A stretch of DNA of 64,000 nt from Chitinophaga sp. CF418 (lineage in GTDB: Bacteria > Bacteroidota > Bacteroidia > Chitinophagales > Chitinophagaceae): positions 124,001 through 188,000 of the forward strand of contig NZ_FRCN01000006.1 in NCBI RefSeq assembly GCF_900142925.1, read 5' to 3'. Shown here one piece after another: positions 1 through 8,500 of the stretch. The notes beneath the pieces were generated by a model that worked only from the letters and a program-made list of their open reading frames with translations, did no database searches and was not told the DNA's origin. The position numbers were made by a program, and so were the translations under genes. Positions within the stretch are counted from its first letter, which is position 1, and each line of letters opens with the position of its first letter.

Positions 1-795
1 GATGATTTTTCGATGGTAAGGGAAGAACTGGTGATGGATGAGAACGTGGCCAGAATGGGCGCTTATATTATAACGAAATATAAACCTGCTTTCACCACGC
101 TACACCTTGCCTGTACAGATCACTATGAGCATATGCAGGGCAGGGACGGATTGCTGGTTAGAAAATCAGTAGCGGGTGCTGACAGGGCCATCGGTACTAT
201 TCTGGAAGCATTGATCAGAGCTGGTATTAAAGACAGTACTACTATTATTGTAACAGGTGATCACGGTTTTGTGGACATTCAGCAGTCATTCTCCCCGAAT
301 GTATTGCTGGCTGATGCAGGACTGATCGCCGATGCAGACAGTGGTAACTGGAAAGCAAGGTTTCATTCTGCGGGAGGTTCCGCTTTTTTACATCTGAAAG
401 ATAAAAATGACAAGGCCTCACTGGAAAAGGTAAAGGAGGTCCTGACGCGTTTGCCGGCCGATCAGCAGAAACTGTTTAAAATAATAGACCGTAAACAACT
501 GGACGCCATTGGGGCAGACCCTAATGCGGCACTGGCGCTGGCAGCGGCTCCTGGTGTAACCATTGGCGGCGGAGTGAAGGGAGCTGTTGTGAAAGCAGCG
601 AAAGGGGGGACACATGGTTTTTATCCGGACTTCCGTGAGATCCAGACCGGTTTTGTGGCATATGGCGCTGGTATAGCGAAGGGCAATACAGTAAAGGAGA
701 TGGATCTGACAGATATAGCACCCATCATCGCGAAATTGTTGGGATTGTCATTTAACACTGCCGACGGACATATTCCGGCAGGCGTACTGAAATAA
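1..795 (+). CDS. Alkaline phosphatase/ectonucleotide pyrophosphatase-family protein, 5' end missing
   Basis: The reading frame is open to the left edge, so the N-terminus lies outside the window; a Met codon at position 13 is internal. What remains, about 264 residues, is the C-terminal part of the type I phosphodiesterase/alkaline phosphatase fold, whose members are normally over 400 residues. Visible motifs are TGDHGF, the metal-binding Asp-His pair, the upstream CTDHYEH segment, and GGTHGF, which supplies the last metal-ligand His. These enzymes hydrolyse phosphomonoesters or phosphodiesters with two metal ions, usually after secretion to the periplasm or surface. The substrate cannot be read from this fragment. 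A strong hairpin follows the stop codon. The family call is secure; the specific activity is not. Confidence 0.85.
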   Translation, partial: DDFSMVREELVMDENVARMGAYIITKYKPAFTTLHLACTDHYEHMQGRDGLLVRKSVAGADRAIGTILEALIRAGIKDSTTIIVTGDHGFVDIQQSFSPNVLLADAGLIADADSGNWKARFHSAGGSAFLHLKDKNDKASLEKVKEVLTRLPADQQKLFKIIDRKQLDAIGADPNAALALAAAPGVTIGGGVKGAVVKAAKGGTHGFYPDFREIQTGFVAYGAGIAKGNTVKEMDLTDIAPIIAKLLGLSFNTADGHIPAGVLK

Positions 796-828
796 GCAAC
801 CTACTATCTATGAAATACCCATGTAAAA

Positions 829-866
829 AGAAGCCTTTAAGTCCCTCCTGGGATTTAAAGGCTTCT
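829..866. terminator. Bidirectional hairpin between convergent genes
   Basis: Arms AGAAGCCTTTAAGTCC and GGATTTAAAGGCTTCT pair over 16 bp with one G-T pair around a short loop. The hairpin lies between the stop codons of the phosphatase gene and the convergent VOC gene, so it can end transcription in both directions. Confidence 0.8.
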
Positions 867-884
867 CAGATTTTGTGCATCTGA

Positions 885-1316
885 TCAGGATTGTTTGTCG
901 TAGCCCACCATCCAGTTAATACCAAACTTGTCGGTGAACATACCAAAGAGCGGAGACCAGAAAGTAGGCGACAGTGGCATGATGATTTTGCCGCCTGCAG
1001 AAAGGCCATCAAACAGTTTCTTTGCTTCTCCTTCAGTAGTTGAACTGATGGAAATAGAGAAGTTGTTGCCAATGTTTACGTCTCCCATTCCGGAACCGTT
1101 ATCACTGCCCATTAGCACATCGCCTTTGTTGCCGATAGCCATTGACACGTGCATAATTTTGTTCTCATCGGCAGCAGGGCATTCTTTTCCCGCTTCCGCA
1201 GGCATGTCCTTGAATTTTGAAATCATTTGGAATTCTACGCCAAACACAGACTTGTAAAAATTAAATGCGTCCTCACAGTTGCCATTAAAGATCAGATAAG
1301 GGTTAATTGCAGCCAT
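885..1316 (-). CDS. VOC-family (PhnB/glyoxalase-like) protein
   Basis: A 143-residue protein beginning MAAINPYLIFNGNCEDAF, the typical start of PhnB-like members of the vicinal oxygen chelate superfamily. It shows the FYKSVFG element, an internal MGSDNG segment, and the closing PLFGMFTDKFGINWMV strand pair. The frame extends upstream to 1373, but the Met at 1316 gives the family start, and a TAAATTTG box at 1371-1378 overlaps the longer version. Proteins of this group are small cytosolic dimers; many are annotated after a methyltransferase they resemble but have no proven reaction. It lies beside a DinB-fold gene on the same strand, a common pairing of small detoxification-type proteins. Exact function unknown. 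Confidence 0.85.
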   Translation of the reverse strand: MAAINPYLIFNGNCEDAFNFYKSVFGVEFQMISKFKDMPAEAGKECPAADENKIMHVSMAIGNKGDVLMGSDNGSGMGDVNIGNNFSISISSTTEGEAKKLFDGLSAGGKIIMPLSPTFWSPLFGMFTDKFGINWMVGYDKQS

Positions 1317-1370
1317 ATCAGTTTTTTTGATTGTTAAAGAATACTTCTTTTTGCGCGTTATGGAATAATT

Positions 1371-1378
1371 CAAATTTA
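1371..1378 (-). promoter_or_regulatory. -7 box of Bacteroidota type for the VOC gene
   Basis: TAAATTTG on the minus strand, 55 bases upstream of the start codon at 1316, matches TAnnTTTG. No convincing TTG at the expected -33 distance was found, so this is tentative. Confidence 0.3.
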
Positions 1379-1450
1379 AATGGATAATGAGATTCCAGGG
1401 GTGGCCATATCAGACAATGATGGGGTGGAATCGCGTCATTAACATAAGTG

Positions 1451-1948
1451 TCATGACCTGTCCCAGAACGCAGGTGGTTCAATACCCAGCGCCCGCAGGT
1501 ATACAAAGCCCTGTGCCCTGTGATGGATCTCATTATCGATAAAGTAAAACAGGAGGAACTGGATGGTGCCCTCCCATTGTCCGAAGGCGAGGTCAACTTC
1601 GTGGAATCTTTCAGGCTTTATCTGTGGCCATAGACGATTAATCTTTTCCGTTAGTTCGTCCCACATGTATAATAAGGACTCTTTGGTCTGCGGAGCAGAT
1701 TTTTTTTCCTGTTCTCCATAGGCCAGCCATTGGCCTGTAACGATGCCATCCATACCCGGATTACCCATATTGATCATTTCAAGGGCCAGTTCTGCGAATG
1801 GACGCATGCCTCCCACGGAGAAGGTAAAAAGTTCGGTTTCCGGAAAGGCTTCGATCACTCTACGGGTGAGCCGGCGATGTCCCTGCCAGTGTTCAAGCAG
1901 TTCTTCGGGGGTAATTACTGTTGCTGATGTGGTCAGTTGCTGTGTCAT
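1451..1948 (-). CDS. DinB-fold putative metal-dependent protein
   Basis: A 165-residue, mostly helical protein. It shows the three spaced His positions of the DinB/YfiT four-helix bundle: HWQGHRR near residue 20, then a conserved long helix, then DNEIHHRAQGFVYLRALG near the C-terminus. Members bind one divalent metal and many act as thiol-dependent S-transferases; others have no known role. The gene reads in the same direction as the VOC gene downstream, 134 bases apart, so the two may be co-transcribed. No signal peptide, so it is cytosolic. Fold assignment is firm, the reaction is not. Confidence 0.85.
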   Translation of the reverse strand: MTQQLTTSATVITPEELLEHWQGHRRLTRRVIEAFPETELFTFSVGGMRPFAELALEMINMGNPGMDGIVTGQWLAYGEQEKKSAPQTKESLLYMWDELTEKINRLWPQIKPERFHEVDLAFGQWEGTIQFLLFYFIDNEIHHRAQGFVYLRALGIEPPAFWDRS

Positions 1949-2536
1949 GTCCTGATGGGTTTAAAGATGAGTAATTTGCTTACAGTACAAAGGAAATCAT
2001 GCGGGGTGACAACCTTATGTCAGCATCATCCCGGGCTCTGAAAAAAAACACAGATCACCCACAACAGGTTCACCCGGGCGGGAATAAAAGTATAAAACGG
2101 GGTATGCTGATCAGAACTATTGATTATAAATGTGTTGGACAGCTATCTGTCGTAAAACACTACTGGTAGTACTCATTAAAGGAATGTGGATAACTTCTGT
2201 TGTGGATAACTTTTGCTAAATTTTTTTAACATTTCTTTAGCTGTTAAAAGACTGACTATCAAATTCCATTGCCCGAGCCCGTCAGGTTGGTCTCTCCCAT
2301 GAACATCCCAGGGGTGGGGACGTATTTTTAATATTTTCATATTATTTATACTTTTAATCTTAAAATAGTAATATTTTTTCGCTATACCACATTATGCCTA
2401 TGGAGACTTTTTATACTTCCCATCATGTTGTTGCGGGAAAGGTGGACAGGGCTTTTTCAAACACAAAAACATTGTATGTCAGCTAACTGGTAACACCGCA
2501 GGTTTTAACAGTTACTGACCATTCACGAAATCCCTA
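1949..2536. other. Gene-free 588-bp region with DnaA boxes and AT-rich stretch
   Basis: No open reading frame of note is present. The region divides minus-strand genes on the left from a plus-strand gene on the right. Two perfect DnaA boxes occur at 2185-2209, followed by a T/A-rich run at 2211-2250. A second AT-rich stretch lies at 2325-2380. No clear TAnnTTTG promoter was found for the giant downstream gene. Confidence 0.6.
2185..2250. other. Paired DnaA boxes with adjacent AT-rich run (candidate replication origin)
   Basis: TGTGGATAA, the reverse complement of the consensus DnaA box TTATCCACA, occurs twice in direct orientation, at 2185-2193 and 2201-2209, exactly 16 bases apart. It is followed at once by about 40 bases rich in A and T that could serve as an unwinding element. 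Bacterial origins combine these parts, and Bacteroidota origins are often not next to dnaA. Two boxes are few for an origin, so a DnaA-regulated or DnaA-titrating site is the alternative. Confidence 0.45.
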
Positions 2537-5500
2537 TTGATGAAAAAGCTTCTAATACTATTATGCCTGTCATTGTGTTGTGCTTTCGGGACCTTGCATG
2601 CACAGACAGTGTACGTAAATATACCGGATACGGTATGTATGTCCAGAACCAACGCTACTGCCAATCAGATCAAGTTCACCAGTGTGAACGCTATGGTAGA
2701 AGGCGCCGGGTTGGCAATCCCCCAAAAGGCCGACTGGACTATCACTTCCCCTAATAATACCGACGCGGACTACGAGATCCTCTATACGGAGAATCCTGTC
2801 GGAACTAAAGCCAACAAGCTGACTAATACCAAGACGTTGACGCTGCAGTTCCTGGTACCGGGCGACTATACATTTAATATCAAGCTTTATTATAAAGGAG
2901 CGGATAGTGTATTGAAAACCGTGACACGCACAGTGAAGATGCATGCTGTGGACTGTACCATCAGCACCTGTGGTGTCGGTGGCGCCACCATGGCCGGGTT
3001 CTCTGAGAATTTCGGGAGCATGCCTGATGGCGTAAATCGCAGAAACTATCCTGTGGATGGTGTGGTATTATATAATTATCAGCCTACAGGTGATCTTAAT
3101 AACGATAGCTACGCGATCACCAATAGTCCTTCGTTTGCCAAGAGCGACTGGGTGTCGACAACTTCAGATCATACCGGCGGTTACCGTGGTGCAATGCTGG
3201 TAGCTAATTCGGCTGTTGCTTCCCGCCAGTTCTATGAGAAGACCATAACAGGTCTTTGTCCTGGTTCTGTATATAACTTCAGCGCCTGGTTAATGAACGT
3301 CAACTCTCCTGATGCATTAAACAATACCTGCCGCAGCGGTTATCAATATGCAGGTGTTACCTTCACGGTGGTGGATGCAGCCAATCCTGCAAGGATCCTG
3401 AATAATTTCAGGACTTATTCTGTATCTATGATGCAGGGTACTGCCGGACCAACCTGGCAGCGATATGGCGGAACATTCATTGTTCCTTCTGATGTGGATT
3501 CTGTAGTGGTATATGTAACAAATAATAAACCAGGAGGTTGTGGCAACGATATCGCTATAGACGATATCGAATTTTCCTATTGTAGCCCAAGTATTGTTGC
3601 TACGATAGATGGTGATAATGAAACCCTCCAGGAAGTATTGTGTGAAGGCGCACCGATCACTTTATCAGCGTCCTTCCAGCCAGTCGGTTATTTCATTGAC
3701 CCTGTCTATCAATGGCAGATGAGTGACGATGAAGGCCGTACATGGATAAATGTTCCTTATGGTTCCGGTAACGCGCCACAACTGGTGATAGGACCGGGTG
3801 AACTGAAAGGTACACGTAAAGTAGCATCAGACTACCTGTTCCAGGTACTTATATATGAAAGAGGCAGTGATTCTACTACCTGTTCCTCACCCTCATCCCA
3901 GATCAGGTTGACGATATTGCCAATGCCGACGCTCAATCTGACCCAGAGTGAGGTGTGCTCCGGTACTTATGTGGAACTGGAAGCTTCCGGTGGTTTCGAT
4001 TACTATACCTGGAAAGACCTGCCTGGCTATACAGATACCAAACGTACCATCCAGGTAGATAAGGATACTACTATTACTGTGTTTGGATATGTAGAATATG
4101 CTGACGGACATACCTGTATGGACGAGAACAGTACCGAGATCAAGATGGTGCGCTCTCCAAGGGTAGATGTGGCAGTTTCTGACGCTAACATCTGCGTGGG
4201 TGAATCTGTGAACCTGAAGATCAACGATGTACTGAATGGTTATACTATTAACTGGTTCAGAGGTCCGGATGCAAGTGGTGCAACGACACCAATGCCGGAG
4301 TACGATAATATGGTAGAGGCATCTCAGATCCAGATCAACAGCCTGGCCGACACCGTGTTCTCCGTTACGGTAAAAGATGTGGCGAATGTCTGCGAGGTAA
4401 CTTCCAACCCGGTAATTATAGACGTCAGCGCTACACCAAGCACCGCGCTGAAACCTAACCAGAACGTCTATTGTGCATCTGCCAATCCGACCGGTAACTT
4501 TACCGTGGAAGTAGGTAAAATAGTAGGCGCAACCGGTACCTGGAGAGTGGAAGATGTGTACGGTCCTAACGTTACCGATGATGTGATCGATAATTATGTG
4601 AAGATCCTGCTGCCTTCTGCTGAGCGTACAAGGGTGACGCTGAAGAGACCAGGTACTTCTGTAGTATTATCATGGACGGTAAGGAGCCCGGCCAATGCCA
4701 ACTGTGCTACGACGATACTGGATACCCTGCATCTCCTGGTAGATCCTACTTATAGTAATGCCGGTAAGGACACTACCCAGTGTGGTACAGATAATATCTT
4801 TATTATGAACGCCAGCCAGCCGCTTGCTGACACCGCGGCTTCCGGTCCGGCGGCAGAAAAAGGTATCTGGAAACTGGTGTCCGGTAACGCGACGATCGCT
4901 TATGACACTGCTTACAATACAGCTGTAACGGCACTTGATAATGAGGGCGATATCGTACTCACCTGGAGCATTACAAATGCCGGTGGATGTGTTGCCAATA
5001 TCGATACTGTTATACTTCATAAAATAGGTAAGCCGGTTATCAAGCTGGTGAACCCTGTTATATCCTGCAGCAGTAAAGGCACCTTTACATTAGATACCTT
5101 ATCTACTAAAGGAACGCCTACCTTATATTCTATTACTCCCGGCACATCGCCGATGCCTGGCTTTGTAAATGTTATTGACCAGCCGCTGAACTGGCCGCTG
5201 AATGTTTCATATCCTGCTTCAACGGCTCCGGGAGTGTATACTTTTAATCTGAGCTACAAGACTGCGAAAGCGGGTTGTGATTCTACCATTCCGTTCACCG
5301 TAAATGTATCGTCTGCGCCAACAGCTGCTACGGGAATTACGGCAAGCGCTACCAACATCTGTGGTGCAGGTAATACTGTTACGCTGACCGTAAATGGCGG
5401 AAGCCTCGGCCTGCAGTCAGACAAAGTGACGCCAAACGGCGTATGGGCATGGTATGCAGGAGGTTGTGGTACAGGTACCCGCCTGGCTACAGGTGCAACT

Positions 5501-8500
5501 GTTACCCTGCCACTGAGCGCTACCACCACTTATTATGTAAGAGCAGAAAGCCTCGGCGGTTGTGATACTACCGCTTGTGTAAGTAAACTGGTGACTTTCA
5601 CGCCAATGCCGGCAACTGTAAGCGCAGGTCCTGACCAGTCTAACTGTAACAGTACCACCTTTACAATGGCAGCCAGCGATCCTGCACCTGGTGTGGGCGC
5701 CTGGAGCCTGCCAGCAGGAACTACCGCTACTATTACTGCCGGTCAGGTGAACAGCAGAACTGCTGTGATCAATGTACCGCAGGGTATCAGTGTAGCCGCT
5801 GTGTGGACCGTAACAAACAGTACCTGTGTTGCAAAAGACACTGCTCTGCTGACCAACTTTGCACCTCCGACTATCGCTGATGCGGGTCGTGATTCGATAC
5901 AGTGTGGCAACGCTCAGTTCATTATGAAGGCGAATGCCGCAACAATAGGTACAGGTACCTGGACATTGCCGGCAGGTACTACTGCCAGCATTACCGCCGG
6001 ACAGCAAAATAATCCGAATGCGACGATCAATGTGCCGGCAGGTGTCACTGTGACCGCTACCTGGACCATCAGGAATGGCCTTTGTGTTTCTACCGACAAT
6101 GCAGTATTAACGAATGCAATCCCGCCAACGACGGCTAATGCCGGACCAGATCAGGCGAAATGTGGTGTAAGTAACTTTACCATGACTGCCACACCGGTAA
6201 CGGTAGGCACGGGCAAATGGATACTGCCAGCTGGTACTCCTGCTACCATTCTTGCTTCACAGATCAACAATCCGAATGCAGTGATCAGTGTACCGGTAGG
6301 TGTAAGCGTGGTGGTGACATGGCAGACCACAAATGGTACATGTATAAGTTCAGACAATGTTACACTGACCAACTCTGTGATGCCCGTAACGGCAAATGCA
6401 GGACCGGATATGTCGCAATGTAATAACACGGTGTTCACCCTTTCTGCCAATGCGCCGGGAGCCGGTGGCGGCACCGGTAAATGGAGTGTAGTGTCTCCGG
6501 CCAGCTTTGTCTTGCCTGGAGCCTCCGTTAACAATCCGAATGCGGTGTTGAGCATTCCGGCAGGTACAGTAGTTGTATTACGCTGGACCATCACCAATGG
6601 TGGTTGCTCTTCTTCTGATGATGTGACACTGAGCAATAGCCTGGCGCCAAATCCTGCTGTTGCCGGTCCTGACGAGGTACATTGTAATACACCGGCCTTC
6701 GCGCTGACAGCTAATTCAGCTGCAGGCGGCACCGGTACCTGGAGAGTATTATCTCCGTCAACATTTATTTTCCCTCCTGCAGATATTAACAATCAGGCGG
6801 CTAATATATCAGTACCTGCGGGTACTGTGCTGAAGTTGGAATGGACGATCGCAAATGGTGGTTGTACGACAAGTGATACTTTGGTGCTGACAAACTACGC
6901 ATTGCCGGACGTGGCAGGCGCGGGACCAGACCAGTCACAGTGTGCGGGCCTTGACTTCAAAATGGCCGGCAACAAGCCTACAGTGGCAGGTGCTACCGGT
7001 ACCTGGACAGTAGTAAGCGGTTCTGCTACTATTGCAGCAGGTCAGGCTAATATGGATACAGCGCATGTGACATTACCTACCGGTACGACAGCGGTATTAC
7101 GCTGGACGATGACGAACGGCCTCTGCTCCAATTTTGACGAAGTAACACTAACAAGTATACCTAAACCTACAACTGCCAATGCCGGCGTAGACCAGCAGCA
7201 TTGCGATAATGCGCTGTTCACAATGGCGGCCAACACACCAGTAACAGGTACTGCTACCTGGAGCCTGCCTGCGGGAACTTCCGCGAGCATCGCCGCCGGC
7301 AATTTCAGTAATCCGGCTGCAGTAGTGACCGTACCTCCTGGTACAAGCGCTACTATCGCCTGGGTGATCTCGAACAGTACCTGTAACTCGGTGGATAGTA
7401 TTACGCTCATCAACAGCGTAATGCCGAACAATGCAACCGCAGGTGCAGACCAGGTACATTGTGATGATCCGAACTTCACTATGAATGCCAACAGCGCATC
7501 TCCAGCTACCGCCGTAGGTACCTGGACCATCGTAGGTGGCGCTACCGCTGTCATCTCAGATATTCATAGTCCTACCGCTAACGTGACTTTACAGCCAGGT
7601 ACAACTACCACCCTCCGCTGGACAATCGCTAACGGGGCCTGTACTTCAACGCCTGATGACGTTGTGCTGACCAATCAGCCTGCTATTCAGGGTAATACGA
7701 TCACTGCCGACCAGGTGCTGTGCGCAAGCGATGTTCCTGCAATGCTGACAGGTGGTGTAGTAAGCGGTGGTACCGGCACATTTACCTACCAGTGGCAGAT
7801 GAGTACTACCAATGCCATCACCGGCTTTGCGAATGTAACTACCGGCGCCGGTGGTACCAGCGATAGCTATACACCGGCCAGCATCAGTCAGAACACCTGG
7901 TTCAGACGTGTGGTGATGTCTGGCGCTTGTACCGGCAACATCAGTAACGCAGTGATGCTGAACCTGATGAGCACACCGCCGGTAGTAGTATCTGTTCCTG
8001 CACCGATCACTGTTGATTGCGTACAGGGTACTGACTATACCACAAAGTTTGGTACACCGGTATTCAGCCATGCTCCTTATAATAATGAACCAGTAACCGT
8101 TACCAGCGCTGACGTGACAACTACCGTAGATGCTTGTACGTTCAGAATAGAGCGTACCTGGACTGCGACTGACCGTTGTGGTCTGAGCGCCCAGGCACAA
8201 CAGGTGATCACGGTAACGGATAAGACAGCTCCTGTATTCGACGCAAAAGCTCCGGCTAATGTGACCGTAAACTGTGACGCTATTCCTGCAGCTGTGAACC
8301 TCACTGCAACAGACGCTTGCTCTGGTCCGCTGACGGTGACTCCGATAGAAGTAACCGTGAGCCAGCCGGGGGCCTGCCCAAGCAACTACCAGCTGATCCG
8401 TAAATGGGTAGCTGTGGATGCCTGTGGTAATGCCAGCGATACCCTGAAACAGGTGGTGACTGTACGCGATATAACTCCGCCGGTATTCGATAATCCTGCA

